Shown here: one piece after another, positions 18,715 to 28,761 of the stretch
Position numbering within the stretch: position 1 is the first letter of the stretch
Layout: the number at the start of each line of letters is the position of its first letter
NCBI GenBank assembly: GCA_029263455.1
Contig: JAJCXM010000034.1
Span: 186,001-250,000 of the forward strand
DNA length: 64,000 nt
Source: Holophagae bacterium
GTDB lineage: Bacteria; Acidobacteriota; Holophagae; Acanthopleuribacterales; Acanthopleuribacteraceae
Reading direction: 5' to 3'
The notes under the pieces: model-generated
Told to the model about the DNA's origin: nothing
The model's input: the letters and a program-made list of their open reading frames with translations, nothing else
Database searches by the model: none
Translations under genes and position numbers: made by a program

Positions 18715-20379
18715 CTATCGTTTCTTTGATATCTTACTGTCCTTGAGCACCGCATTATCAAACGAGCCATTTAGCCCTAGTACTTGAATATAAACACCGT
18801 TACGTGACTCGATCACGAATTGTGAATAGGGTACAAATGGAAAGAGATCTGAAATCACGCTCAGCACTTTGCTGTCTGGATTAATATCACCCAATTTCCT
18901 TTGACCCAGTAAGTTACCACCGCTATCCAATTGCGAAACCCATACATCCGCGCTTGTATCATCCAGATTTAAAACGGCTACGCCGTCCCAATAAGCGGAA
19001 CTTGGATTACCGCTTTGAATATTAAATTCCAGACCAACCGAGCCACCATCACTTGCCTTGGCAGCAGCGACGTCAGCGCCTACGCCAGACTGCAGCGAGT
19101 AATAGGTCATTAAGACTTCCGTTAAGTCCGACTTAATCTCGCGGGCCTCTACAAACGCCAAATTATCCCTGAATCCGGAAAAATAGGTGGCATTTACGCT
19201 CAGGTTTGCTGGTGCTTCATATATTCCATATGAGCGTGATTGTGAGGCTGGAACAGAAATGGCCACCGAGGCAACTTCTTGCCCAGCTGTATTGTAAGCC
19301 AGCAATAACATGGCCGCAGAATCTACCGGATTAGGGTTTGCGATCCTTATGACGCCTTTAAATCCGCCACCAATTTTGGGCACGTGCAAAACATAGCGCG
19401 GATTGATTTCATTAGAAGGGTTAGATGCATTTGGACCCGGCTGCACATAAGGTGGCGAAGTATCGGGCATTTTGCTACCCAACACCATACGTCTCACTTC
19501 AATCAGATAGAGCCCATCACTAGGATGAGGTACGGAAACGCCAAAAGGCCAATTGGATTGATCAATGATCGCGCTGCCTAGCAATTCACAGTCTTCGGTG
19601 AAACTGATCTCCCATGCCAATCGGCCATTGCCGCGATAAGCTTGATCACCATTTGGGTCCGGGAATTGGCAAAATAGGTTGTCATTGGCGTCATTGTAGA
19701 AATTGGCGTTCGACAGAAATGCAGGCGATGCAATGGTGGGCGTTTCGCCAACGACACCATCATCACCATAAATCTGAAACATGGTGGAACTCTGGAAAAC
19801 GTTTTCCGTGGCGGCTGTGAACCAGGTAATGCCGTCCTGCGTTGCGGCAGCTGGTTGCCCAAAGAGCACCGACGTTTCGAAATACCAAAACCACTCAAAT
19901 TCCGTGTGGAACTGATCCGAATAATCATAAATAGAAACCCAATATTGACCTGCATCCAAAACTAAATCGGAGGGCGCAACTTCAATCATACCCGTCAAGT
20001 TCGGGTCTGGCATTTCAAACATTTCTGAGTACAGCAATGCACCAGGTAGTCCGCTCACATTTGAGTAGATTTCTAACATGGCGTAATTGAAGGGGAATGT
20101 TCTGGCACCAAAAGAACCATAAGCCAAAACCCTTGTAACTGTGGTCGTTTCGCTCAATTGGAAATCATCGGCAATTCGTTGTTGCCTGTCAGCTGCTAAA
20201 TAAGAGAACCAACCGTTGACTGGAAGCGGATCTGCGGTTTGAGAAAATACGACTTGATCACGTTTAAGCGACATGATGGCTGGCGATTGCTCGCCTAGCG
20301 AGTCGCGTTGAGAAAACTCTGTTTCATTGGCCCAGGTAACGCCACCTAGTCCACATATCATCATTACTAACCATTTCAT
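18715..20379 (-). CDS. Secreted multidomain beta-sandwich protein
   Basis: AAAGGAGGT at 20386-20394 places the start at the ATG at 20379 (554 aa), not at the earlier in-frame start at 20403. A signal peptide (about 1-18) is followed by an N-terminal domain of the 'IADDF...' type with aromatic-rich strands (about 50-210), a linker, and a C-terminal tandem beta-sandwich module (about 310-550) containing HVPKIGGGFKGVIRIANP and AYWDGVAVLNLDD. The same tandem module opens the copper monooxygenase-like protein at 15747 (HLTRTGGGFNSQIDMIN and GPWFDGIALTN), which lacks the other domains. Function unknown; surface adhesion or sugar binding are guesses. Confidence 0.8.
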   Translation of the reverse strand: MKWLVMMICGLGGVTWANETEFSQRDSLGEQSPAIMSLKRDQVVFSQTADPLPVNGWFSYLAADRQQRIADDFQLSETTTVTRVLAYGSFGARTFPFNYAMLEIYSNVSGLPGALLYSEMFEMPDPNLTGMIEVAPSDLVLDAGQYWVSIYDYSDQFHTEFEWFWYFETSVLFGQPAAATQDGITWFTAATENVFQSSTMFQIYGDDGVVGETPTIASPAFLSNANFYNDANDNLFCQFPDPNGDQAYRGNGRLAWEISFTEDCELLGSAIIDQSNWPFGVSVPHPSDGLYLIEVRRMVLGSKMPDTSPPYVQPGPNASNPSNEINPRYVLHVPKIGGGFKGVIRIANPNPVDSAAMLLLAYNTAGQEVASVAISVPASQSRSYGIYEAPANLSVNATYFSGFRDNLAFVEAREIKSDLTEVLMTYYSLQSGVGADVAAAKASDGGSVGLEFNIQSGNPSSAYWDGVAVLNLDDTSADVWVSQLDSGGNLLGQRKLGDINPDSKVLSVISDLFPFVPYSQFVIESRNGVYIQVLGLNGSFDNAVLKDSKISKKR

Positions 20380-20403
20380 CGAGATACCTCCTTTTGACAG
20401 CAA

Positions 20404-21226
20404 ACGAAATCCGAAATATCGATCGACGAATTAAAAGCTCCAACGCTCGCTGAGAACCTGCCGTGCGGGTGTTTATAGTGACGCTATCACGCCGGACTGG
20501 GGATGTAAAGCAGACGATTTAATGATGTTATTTGCAGGCTCAGGTAAATTTGGAATGGCTTAAATGTGCTGGTCGAATCATCCTAGCTACGAGCTGATTT
20601 CACACCTGTCTCGGGGAATAATGGCTCCTCGCTATCGCCTGCTTAGGGACGCGAAAGATCGCTACTCGAATCCTTCGTTTTTGTCACCACCTCGTAGAAT
20701 CCCACTGGGTTAGCTTGTCCCTGCACAGGAGACATTAACCATACGCACAAACAACCCGATCATGGACAACCCGCAGGTATTATTGGGTAACTGACACCAA
20801 TACGGCATCAACTTAAATATTCTCAACCACTTACACTTAATTTCTGCCTAAACACGCCAACTACCCAATTAGACGGAAAGCATTGAAAAAAGCCACTTTT
20901 TGGCAGTAAAACGGCTGTCTCCAGGCAATAAACAAAAATTACCTAGAACTGGCAAGCCTTTTGCTCTATCAAGGGCGATCGTTGAATGACCTCCAAATAC
21001 ATGCTCCTATATGGGAGAAGGTCTTTGGACCTAGATGAGGAAACCATGATCTTTCGAAACCTTGTGCTCAAAGTAGAAGCAGGTGGCGAATCGTTAACTC
21101 CTAAGTCTGACCAAGAGAAGGGATATGTGCGGTATCCCTTCTCTTTAGGTTTGGCGGACGACGATTCTGGTCAAACTTGCCAAGATGAAAACCAGGTTCA
21201 TCCTGATTCATCGTCAAGTGACTAAA
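20404..21226. other. Long intergenic region with stem-loops, no convincing gene
   Basis: About 820 bp between the divergently arranged genes ending or starting at 20379 and 21227. It must hold the promoter of the minus-strand operon ending at 17784. From 20989 to about 21040 several short complementary runs follow one another (CTCC/GGAG around 21003-21015, GGTC/GACC around 21024-21035, CCTC/GAGG enclosing them), and a strong hairpin follows at 21113-21145, so a small structured RNA is possible. A 79-codon open frame (20986-21225) spans that hairpin; I do not accept it as a gene. Confidence 0.5.
21113..21145. terminator. Strong hairpin, probable terminator
   Basis: A perfect 13-bp stem (AAGAGAAGGGATA, 21113-21125, with its complement at 21133-21145) and a 7-base loop. 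On the plus strand only three T follow, so the classic U-tract is poor. It lies 80 bp beyond the stop of the minus-strand operon ending at 21227 and could end that transcript, or a plus-strand RNA starting near 20900. Confidence 0.6.
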
Positions 21227-22324
21227 TCAATTTTGCTTTAAACCTTCTGTTTCAGTAGCTTCATGAGTGTCGAGCAGCTGTCTTTTGATCAGCGAAGCGA
21301 CCTCAACGGTAAATCGTTCTTTCTCTTTACGTGCCAAATGTGACCATTCTGGCAATTCGAATCCTTGCAACTGCTGGTGGTCTTCAAAGTGAATGCCTTG
21401 AGAACCTGTTCGGGTGATGAGTTGATCCCAGAATCGAGGCCGCGGGAAACCCTTCGCTTCTGCCTCAAGAAAGGGTCCAGCGGAAGGGCAGCGAACAAAG
21501 ACCACGCGACCACCTCGGCTTTCAATTGCCTTCACGTCGTCAACTACCTCACCTAAGATGGCGTCAATATCGCTGTCTTCTAACTTTGGACCACCGAAAC
21601 TCAAAATCGTCGTCCAAGTATCCTGCGCCCTTTTTTGGTAGATCGGGTCTTCTTCAACACGTCGCCACATATCGGCTTCGCGATGTTCATCAAAGGTTGA
21701 TAGCTTTTTTACACCCAGAAACCTTGGCGGCATGCCATCTCGAGCCGGCCAATTCAAACTTCGCACAAGTTCAAATAGGGCTAGATCGGGTTCAAACAGA
21801 GACAATCCTGAAGTGATAAATTTGGAAACATGGTGGCCAAAACGATCGGACGGCGTTTGATTCTTGAAATTAGCCAACATGTCGCCATGCAGCCCGCCGT
21901 GTGGTGCGAAGAACAGGCCTGTCGATACGCCCACTATCAAAAGCCCCTTAAACGACTTATCTTCGGCCAAATCATGCAGGAAAGGCCGTGGATTAGTCCC
22001 CTCCAGCGCTAACTGAATCGGGTATGGGCTTTCAAGTTCACGGGCCAACACTTTCAAGTCCAGATCAAACAAGATGCGCGAAGAGCCCACAATAGCGACC
22101 TCCTCGAGCCCATTCTGACCGATCTTGCGACGTGTCTCGCTCCACAAGCCCATATTATTGAGGGTCGACGGTTCATAGGACTTCGACCTCCAATAGACTT
22201 CCCAGACGGTGGTTCCTAATAACATCAGGATCAACGCCGTGATGCTCGCTCTTTTCCATGCCAACGCAGGGGTCTCATAATGGCGATTTATGCGATGCTC
22301 AGAATTGGAAGTAGATGAAGGCAT
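21227..22324 (-). CDS. SGNH-like membrane-anchored partner of the MBOAT acyltransferase
   Basis: A 365-aa protein with one N-terminal membrane helix (about 25-46) and a periplasmic SGNH-like domain: the nucleophile region is VGSSR with Ser81/Ser82, and the C-terminal catalytic His is probably His329 in PEWSH. Such proteins accompany AlgI-type MBOAT proteins and move acyl groups, usually acetyl, to polysaccharides in the periplasm (compare AlgJ/AlgX). Its start lies inside the MBOAT gene (26-bp overlap), so the two are translated together. Which polymer is acylated is unknown, but the glycan locus starting at 29 kb is a natural candidate. Confidence 0.8.
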   Translation of the reverse strand: MPSSTSNSEHRINRHYETPALAWKRASITALILMLLGTTVWEVYWRSKSYEPSTLNNMGLWSETRRKIGQNGLEEVAIVGSSRILFDLDLKVLARELESPYPIQLALEGTNPRPFLHDLAEDKSFKGLLIVGVSTGLFFAPHGGLHGDMLANFKNQTPSDRFGHHVSKFITSGLSLFEPDLALFELVRSLNWPARDGMPPRFLGVKKLSTFDEHREADMWRRVEEDPIYQKRAQDTWTTILSFGGPKLEDSDIDAILGEVVDDVKAIESRGGRVVFVRCPSAGPFLEAEAKGFPRPRFWDQLITRTGSQGIHFEDHQQLQGFELPEWSHLARKEKERFTVEVASLIKRQLLDTHEATETEGLKQN

Positions 22325-23714
22325 TATCCGACCCTCCTGATACCACTAGTAAGAACAACATAGCGGCCCAAAGACCGGCAAAAATCCATGTTGGTAATCG
22401 ATTAACGACAGATGAAACGAGTTGATTACGGAAGGTCCAGTGCATTGTCAGCATGATGACCGTGACAGACCACGCCGCTGTAATTTGATAGGAATCCAAG
22501 ACTTTTTCGCCCGACCCTGAGAAAGAAAACATAGCCGTAAACATTCGCCAGGCCGTTTCAAAATCGGTCGCGCGAAAGAAGACCCATGCGATCAAGACGA
22601 GTAACCACGTCGCGAAACCACCCAAACCAGCCATCCACATAGGTAATGGGCGATCACCCCACCCTCTTTTTATGATTCGCTCCCCAGCCAAATAGAGTCC
22701 GTGTAAGCCGCCCCAAACCACAAAGGTCCATTGGGCACCGTGCCAGAGTCCGCCCAACAACATGGTGATCATGAGATTGATTTGAGTACGACGCCAACCA
22801 CTGCGGTTTCCTCCCAATGGCACGTATAAATAGTCACGCAGCCAGGTAGAAAGCGTAATATGCCATCGGCGCCAAAAATCGGAGAACCCGATGGCAGCAT
22901 AAGGGTAACGAAAGTTACGTGGCATATGGAAACCAAGGCACAAAGCCGTACCAATGGCGACGGTTGAATAGCCGGCAAAATCGCAAAATATTTGTGCTGA
23001 AAAGGCGAGTACGCCAGTCCATGCATCCAAAATGTTAAGTGTCGCTTGTGCCCCAAATGCGTCATCGGAGACGCCAGCCACCAGGTTATCGGCAACCACG
23101 ACCTTGAGAAAAAGCCCGAAAGTCATCAGAAATAGACCCCATGAAAACTGACCCGCTTCCATTTCTGGCGGTCGCTCAAACTGTGGGATCAAATAGCTAG
23201 GTCGCACAATGGGTCCAGCCACCAATTGCGGGAAAAAGGTCACGAATAGAGCGAAATCGAGAAACGAATGCGCCGGTTCAGATTGTCTGCGATAAACATC
23301 CAGGCTATAGGCCATCGTCTGAAAGGTGTAAAACGAAATACCAACCGGCAGCAATATATTCGGCGCGGCCGCTTCGAACGGAATGCCCATAGTGTTTAGA
23401 AGCGCTGTGAAATTCGCGATTAAGAATGAGCCATACTTGAAAGCCACCAATATGCCTAAGTTTGTGCAGATACTTATCAGCAACAGGCCAAGTCTTTGCC
23501 GAGGACGTTCTTCAACGTGAAGACGTTTGGCAACGAACCAATCGATGATGGTCGAAATCCATATCAAAACCACAAGAGGTGGATTCCAGGCGGCATAAAA
23601 GAGATAACTCGCTATTAATAGATTACGCTTTTTGGATGTCCAACTAAAAGGGCCGTGATGCAGGATCAGCACCACGGCGAAGAAGATCAGAAAAGTGAAG
23701 CTATTAAAGAGCAA
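22299..23714 (-). CDS. MBOAT family O-acyltransferase (AlgI-like)
   Basis: A polytopic inner-membrane protein of 471 aa with the MBOAT core: DFWRRWHITLSTWLRDYLYV (His285) and LLGGLWHGAQWTFVVWGG, where His325 is the invariant catalytic His. AlgI-like proteins pass acetyl or other acyl groups across the inner membrane for attachment to exported polysaccharides or teichoic acids. It overlaps the SGNH-like gene at 21227-22324 and follows mscL by 15 bp on the same strand. There are no alginate genes nearby, so the symbol algI is not justified. Confidence 0.94.
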   Translation of the reverse strand: MLFNSFTFLIFFAVVLILHHGPFSWTSKKRNLLIASYLFYAAWNPPLVVLIWISTIIDWFVAKRLHVEERPRQRLGLLLISICTNLGILVAFKYGSFLIANFTALLNTMGIPFEAAAPNILLPVGISFYTFQTMAYSLDVYRRQSEPAHSFLDFALFVTFFPQLVAGPIVRPSYLIPQFERPPEMEAGQFSWGLFLMTFGLFLKVVVADNLVAGVSDDAFGAQATLNILDAWTGVLAFSAQIFCDFAGYSTVAIGTALCLGFHMPRNFRYPYAAIGFSDFWRRWHITLSTWLRDYLYVPLGGNRSGWRRTQINLMITMLLGGLWHGAQWTFVVWGGLHGLYLAGERIIKRGWGDRPLPMWMAGLGGFATWLLVLIAWVFFRATDFETAWRMFTAMFSFSGSGEKVLDSYQITAAWSVTVIMLTMHWTFRNQLVSSVVNRLPTWIFAGLWAAMLFLLVVSGGSDNAFIYFQF

Positions 23715-23729
23715 GGGCTGCGTCTCTCG

Positions 23730-24182
23730 TTAGGCTGCTATGTCTGATGTACAGTGAGCGCACTTGGATGCCTTAATGGGTATTTCAGAGCAACAATAAT
23801 CGCAGTTCTTTGTGGTCGGCTCCGCTGGCGCTTTTTCTTCCACTCTCTTTAGTCGGTTCATGCCCTTCACAAGTAAAAAAACGGAGAATGCGACAATCAC
23901 GAAACTGATGACGCCGTTGATGAAAATACCGTAGTTGATGGTCACGGCACCGGCCTCTTTAGCGGCGATCAACGTTGCATAAGGCCCCGCAGCGGTGCCA
24001 TCTTGGATCACAAAATAGAGGTCCGAAAAATCGACGCCACCCAGTAAAAGACCAAGTGGTGGCATAAGCACGTCAGCAACTAGGCTCTTTACAATCGTTC
24101 CAAAGGCACCGCCAATGATGATGCCGACAGCCATGTCGACCACATTGCCACGCATCGCAAATTCCTTAAACTCTTTGAGCAT
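23730..24182 (-). CDS. mscL: Large-conductance mechanosensitive channel MscL with zinc-ribbon tail
   Basis: The first 120 residues are standard MscL: N-terminal amphipathic helix ([19 protein letters not shown]), pore helix TM1 ([18 protein letters not shown]), a periplasmic loop, TM2 and a basic C-terminal segment. MscL opens under membrane tension and releases solutes during hypo-osmotic shock. The C-terminal extension carries two Cys pairs (CDYC and CAHC), a zinc-ribbon-like tail found in some MscL proteins, about 25 residues longer than the E. coli form. ATG at 24182 is preceded by a GGAGGT ribosome site. It is followed 15 bp later by the MBOAT gene. Confidence 0.97.
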   Translation of the reverse strand: MLKEFKEFAMRGNVVDMAVGIIIGGAFGTIVKSLVADVLMPPLGLLLGGVDFSDLYFVIQDGTAAGPYATLIAAKEAGAVTINYGIFINGVISFVIVAFSVFLLVKGMNRLKRVEEKAPAEPTTKNCDYCCSEIPIKASKCAHCTSDIAA

Positions 24183-24423
24183 AAGTCACCTCCAGTTTTC
24201 GTCGTCCATGCAAGATAATGAACATGAGTCTACGAGTGTCCTGTTCAACACGCAAGTAACTTCGTTTAACGCTAGCTAGGCGTAAGCCAACAAGCAAAAT
24301 AGTTAATAACGAGCTAACTTTACGACCTACCATAACCCTACTGACAACAGTACGTCAGCTATCACTCCTTGTTGCTCTGAAGTCAGGCTAAGATAGCGAG
24401 CTAGACAAGTAGGTGTTCGAGAA

Positions 24424-27400
24424 ATGCTTCATCCCGTCATCCAATCATGGTTCCAAGAACGCTTTGGCGAAGCCACAGAGGTTCAAGAACGAGCCTGGCC
24501 CGTCATTGACGCCGGCTTGGATGTGGTTATGGCGGCGCCAACCGGGTCAGGTAAGACATTGGCTGGTTTCTTGGCGATTCTGAACCGGCTTTACATCGAG
24601 GGTTTAGAAGGACGTCTCAACGACGGCATGCAAATTATTTATGTTTCGCCACTTAAAGCATTGGTCAATGATATCCATGTCAATCTCACTGAGCCCTTGC
24701 AGCAAATAGACCACTTGTTTACTGCAAAAGGCTTCGTTGCTCCCAAAATCCAAATTGCCCTTCGCACCGGTGACACACCGGCCAAGACGCGTGAAAAAAC
24801 GCTACGGCATCCCCCGCACATTTTGGTCACCACACCCGAGTCACTCTACCTTTTGGTGAGCTCGAAACGTGGCCGCAACATGCTCAGCAACGTGAAAACC
24901 GTCATTGTCGATGAAGTACATGCGCTCGCTCCTAACCGTCGAGGTGCACACTTAAGCTTAACTTTGGCTCGTTTGCAGCAACTTATAGCCAAACCCTTTC
25001 AACGAATCGCCATCTCAGCGACGCAACGTCCGTTGGAAACGGTGGCCGACTTTACGGGCTGTCGACCAGATCGAGTCATTATCGATTGCGGCCACTACCG
25101 TCATTTAGAGATCGAGATTGAGGTGCCCAAGTCGCCGCTATCTGCGGTCATGTCGCTGGAAGTTTGGGATGAAGTGTACGAGCGCTTGAATGAGTTGGTC
25201 GATCAACACCAATCCACACTCATTTTTGTCAATACACGACGATTGGCCGAACGCGTTGCCCATCACCTGCAACGGCGGATTGGTGAAGAAATGGTCGCAT
25301 CTCACCACGGCAGCTTGTCGGTGGAACGGCGCCATGATGCCGAATTCAGACTTAAACAAGGCACCCTTAAAGCACTTGTTGCAACCGCATCGCTGGAGTT
25401 GGGCATCGACATCGGCGCCGTAGATCTGGTCTGCCAAATAGGAGCCCCGCGGCGGGTAAGCACCTTATTGCAAAGAATAGGACGATCGGGACATCGACGT
25501 TCTGCCATACCTAAGGGTGCGCTGTTTCCCTTGACGCGCGACGAACTCATCGAATGTGCCGCTTCTGTGGCGAGCATACGTGCGGGTGACCTCGAGTCCT
25601 TAGAAGTGCCAAAAGGCACCGTTGATGTGCTATCACAACAGCTAGTGGCTGAAGTATCAAATCAAGATTGGCAAGACGAAGATCTCTTCCTGCTAGTAAA
25701 AAAGTCCTATCCTTATCGAAACTTAGCGATGTCAGAATTTCAAGCAGTCCTCGACATGCTTTCACAAGGCTTTGCCACCTCGCGGGGACGTCGTTCGGCC
25801 TGGCTATTCCATGACAAACGAGATGGTGGCGTACGAGCTCGAAAAGGCGCACGCATAACCGCACTAACGTCGGGCGGAGCCATAGCTGATAACGCCGATT
25901 ATCGAGTGGTTTTGGAGCCACAGGGTACGTTTATTGGAACCCTCAATGAGGATTTCGCCATTGAAAGTATGGCAGGCGATATCTTTGCCTTGGGAACATC
26001 ATCTTGGCGTATCTTGCGCGTGACTCAAGGCACCGTGCGCGTTCAGGACGCCCACGGTCAAGCACCCACGATCCCTTTCTGGCTCGGCGAAGCGCCAACT
26101 AGAAGTGGTCTGCTCTCCGAAGCCGTTGCCGCGCTTATTGGGCACGGCCACGGCGAAGAGGTTGAGGTCACTGCTCGGTTGAAGGATCAATATAGGCTAT
26201 CTGATGCAGCCGCCACTCAGCTAGCGCAATACCTGGTCTCGGCTAAAGATATCTTAGGCTGTTTACCTTCACGTACCTGTGTCGTCATTGAACGCTTCTT
26301 TGACGCATCCGGCGGTATGCAACTGGTCATCCACTCTCCATTTGGGGCCGCCATCAATCGGGCCTGGGGTTTGGCATTACGCAAACGGTTCTGCCGCAGC
26401 TTTAACTTTGAGTTACAGGCCGCAGCCATTGAAGATGCGATCGTCATTTCTCTCAGCCAGGTACACGCTTTTCCATTGGAAGATATCGCCCATTTTCTAA
26501 GCCCAGAAAGCGCCCGCGATGTGCTGGTGCAAGCTCTGCTGGATGCGCCCATGTTCCAGACTCGATGGCGTTGGAATGCCTCTATCGCTTTAGCTATTCC
26601 TAGGCGAATGGGTGGAAAAGAAACGCCGCCCTTCATCCGACGTATGCAGGCCGAGGATCTGATTGCCGCTGTTTTTCCTGATCAACTGGCCTGTTTAGAG
26701 AATATTGCCGGTGATCGAGAAATTCCCGATCACCCGTTAGTCCAGCAAACCATTGACGACTGCCTACATGAAGCCATGGATGTGGATGGTTTCATCGAGT
26801 TATTGCGTGGTATCAAGAACGGCGCCATTCGACTTCACACGATTGATCTGCCTGCTCCCTCCCCCTTGGCAGATGAAGTTCTCAATGCCAAACCATATGC
26901 CTTTCTAGACGATGCCCCGCTCGAAGAAAGACGAACACGAGCCGTTCGTAGACAGCCCGATGATTTAACCCGCCGCAAGCTATTCGTCGATGACGAGGCC
27001 TTAAACAAATTACGCCAAATGATCTGGCCAACCATGGATTCCGAAGACGATGCATACGACGGCCTCTATCTCGCTGGCTTCATCTCCAGCGATGAAGTTG
27101 ATCGATTGGATGCCGAGTCCAAAAGCTGGATCGGAAAGCTGATTGAAAATGGGCGTGCACTAAAGCTAGAAGATCCGCTGCTGATCATGGCTTGGGAACG
27201 TCTTCCTCAATGGCAGCAAATTCAAAATAGCTCGCCCGATTTACCGTTGCTTGCTGAATTCGTGTTACCTATTCTTGAAACCCGCGGACCCTTAAGTGTC
27301 GATGGCTTGGCGAGTTACCTCAATCAAGACGCAGCCATGATTCTGCAATGTCTCAATTTCCTAGAAGCAAGTGGCCGCGTGTTTCGGGGTCAATTTGACC

Positions 27401-28572
27401 CAACTTGTGATCAGACTACCTGGTGTGAACGATTGGTGCTAGATCGATTGCACCGCCTAACCGTGCACGTTCGCCGTCAACGCGTATCACCCATCGAAGC
27501 TGAAGCCTTCGTGCGTTTCCTTTTTGATTGGCAGTTTTTGAGTGCGGATACGCGGCTCTATGGTGCAGATTCTTTAGGACAGGCTCTGCATCGACTGGAA
27601 GGTTTCTCGGCCGCCGCCGCTTCTTGGGAGAATGAATTGCTTCCGGCTCGGCTAAAGGGCTATCAGCCAGCCTGGCTAGACAGCATGGGACACGCTGGGC
27701 GCATTGCCTGGTTACGGTCTGACTCATCAGCAGAACTCTCATTGCAACGAAGATTCATGGCGTCAACGCCAATTTGTTTGATTCCGCGTGAAGAACTATC
27801 ATTCTGGGCAACCTCGAACGACGAATCACTTGAGGGAGAAGTGGGCGAGATTTTTCGCTACCTGAGTGAACAAGACCTGTTCATGGATGAACTGGTCCGT
27901 CGCTGTAACCTACCGGAGACGCGAGTTGAACAGGCCCTAAGTGCCCTAGCTTCACAAGGTCTGATCCGCAGTGACGCCTTCGCAGGCGTACGCGCCTTGC
28001 TGAGATCCGAACCCGAAAAACGTAAATTGGATCGTCACCGTCGCTTGAGTTGGTTCCCGGTTGGGGCGTCTGCTGGGGGACGTTGGTCAAAAGTAATCAC
28101 ACACGAGGTCACGACCGAAATTCGCGCGGAACATGTAGCCATGAACTTACTGAATCGATATGGCATCGTTTTCCGGAAACTGCTCGACTACCAGACCGGC
28201 ATGCCACCCTGGCGCGACCTATTGCGCGCTTATTGGCGACTTGAAGCCATCGGCGAAATCCAGAGTGGGCATTTCGTGGCGGGCTATTCCGGTCAGCAAT
28301 TCGCCTTGCCTCAAGCCATGCGTCAAAGCAAGAAGATCAGTCAGTCGGGTTCGACCGCAGACCTCATGATCCATGCATGTGATCCCTGTAACCTGACTGG
28401 AATTGTTGCCGGTGCACCGCGAGTCGCGGCACGTGTGGGTGCGCGAATCCTGTACCGAGGTGGTGTCGCAAACGCAGCTTGGAGCCAAAACAAACTGGAA
28501 CTACTGACAAGCCAAGCTGAAAACGAGCGGGATGCCACCGAACGCCAGTTCGCCCGTCGACCACAGGTTTAG
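24424..28572 (+). CDS. lhr: Large DEAD/DEAH-box helicase Lhr
   Basis: A 1382-aa superfamily 2 helicase. Walker A is APTGSGKT (38-45), the DEAH motif is the Lhr-specific DEVH (163-166), and motif VI reads QRIGRSGHR (from 350). Downstream come the winged-helix and Lhr-core domains and a long C-terminal extension, the layout of bacterial full-length Lhr (about 1400-1600 aa). Lhr unwinds DNA or RNA-DNA with 3'-5' polarity and is linked to DNA repair. It is divergent from mscL across 241 bp. Its C-terminal sequence (GVANAAWS...KL) recurs as an orphan fragment at 33390-33557. The gene marks the left border of the glycan locus. Confidence 0.95.
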   Translation: MLHPVIQSWFQERFGEATEVQERAWPVIDAGLDVVMAAPTGSGKTLAGFLAILNRLYIEGLEGRLNDGMQIIYVSPLKALVNDIHVNLTEPLQQIDHLFTAKGFVAPKIQIALRTGDTPAKTREKTLRHPPHILVTTPESLYLLVSSKRGRNMLSNVKTVIVDEVHALAPNRRGAHLSLTLARLQQLIAKPFQRIAISATQRPLETVADFTGCRPDRVIIDCGHYRHLEIEIEVPKSPLSAVMSLEVWDEVYERLNELVDQHQSTLIFVNTRRLAERVAHHLQRRIGEEMVASHHGSLSVERRHDAEFRLKQGTLKALVATASLELGIDIGAVDLVCQIGAPRRVSTLLQRIGRSGHRRSAIPKGALFPLTRDELIECAASVASIRAGDLESLEVPKGTVDVLSQQLVAEVSNQDWQDEDLFLLVKKSYPYRNLAMSEFQAVLDMLSQGFATSRGRRSAWLFHDKRDGGVRARKGARITALTSGGAIADNADYRVVLEPQGTFIGTLNEDFAIESMAGDIFALGTSSWRILRVTQGTVRVQDAHGQAPTIPFWLGEAPTRSGLLSEAVAALIGHGHGEEVEVTARLKDQYRLSDAAATQLAQYLVSAKDILGCLPSRTCVVIERFFDASGGMQLVIHSPFGAAINRAWGLALRKRFCRSFNFELQAAAIEDAIVISLSQVHAFPLEDIAHFLSPESARDVLVQALLDAPMFQTRWRWNASIALAIPRRMGGKETPPFIRRMQAEDLIAAVFPDQLACLENIAGDREIPDHPLVQQTIDDCLHEAMDVDGFIELLRGIKNGAIRLHTIDLPAPSPLADEVLNAKPYAFLDDAPLEERRTRAVRRQPDDLTRRKLFVDDEALNKLRQMIWPTMDSEDDAYDGLYLAGFISSDEVDRLDAESKSWIGKLIENGRALKLEDPLLIMAWERLPQWQQIQNSSPDLPLLAEFVLPILETRGPLSVDGLASYLNQDAAMILQCLNFLEASGRVFRGQFDPTCDQTTWCERLVLDRLHRLTVHVRRQRVSPIEAEAFVRFLFDWQFLSADTRLYGADSLGQALHRLEGFSAAAASWENELLPARLKGYQPAWLDSMGHAGRIAWLRSDSSAELSLQRRFMASTPICLIPREELSFWATSNDESLEGEVGEIFRYLSEQDLFMDELVRRCNLPETRVEQALSALASQGLIRSDAFAGVRALLRSEPEKRKLDRHRRLSWFPVGASAGGRWSKVITHEVTTEIRAEHVAMNLLNRYGIVFRKLLDYQTGMPPWRDLLRAYWRLEAIGEIQSGHFVAGYSGQQFALPQAMRQSKKISQSGSTADLMIHACDPCNLTGIVAGAPRVAARVGARILYRGGVANAAWSQNKLELLTSQAENERDATERQFARRPQV

Positions 28573-28608
28573 CAAGCTTGGATTCTAAACCAGCCCTGGA
28601 TCAGGCCA

Positions 28609-28634
28609 GGGATCGCCGAGTTGTACTCGGCATC
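28609..28634. repeat. REP-like palindrome, copy 1
   Basis: A 26-bp element whose core GCCGAGTTGTACTCGGC (28615-28631) is a 7-bp stem with a three-base loop. An exact inverted copy lies at 28919-28944. Adjacent to a RAYT transposase relic, as expected for REP elements. Confidence 0.8.
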
Positions 28635-28761
28635 AATCCATCCTCACCGCAGCGCGGCCGTACCGAAAATCACAAACCCTAAAAAATCCCGTCTCCTTTC
28701 GGTCTCCTTGTGTATCGACGCCAAGCACCCCCAAGCCGCAAAATCCTGGGAGGGCAACTCA

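Noticed and set aside
20986-21225. 79-codon open frame starting MTSKYMLLYG
   Set aside because: It has no ribosome site or family resemblance and spans a perfect 13-bp hairpin; more likely non-coding.
22299-23714. Naming the MBOAT gene algI
   Set aside because: The fold and catalytic His fit AlgI-like proteins, but no alginate synthesis genes are present, so the polymer is unknown.
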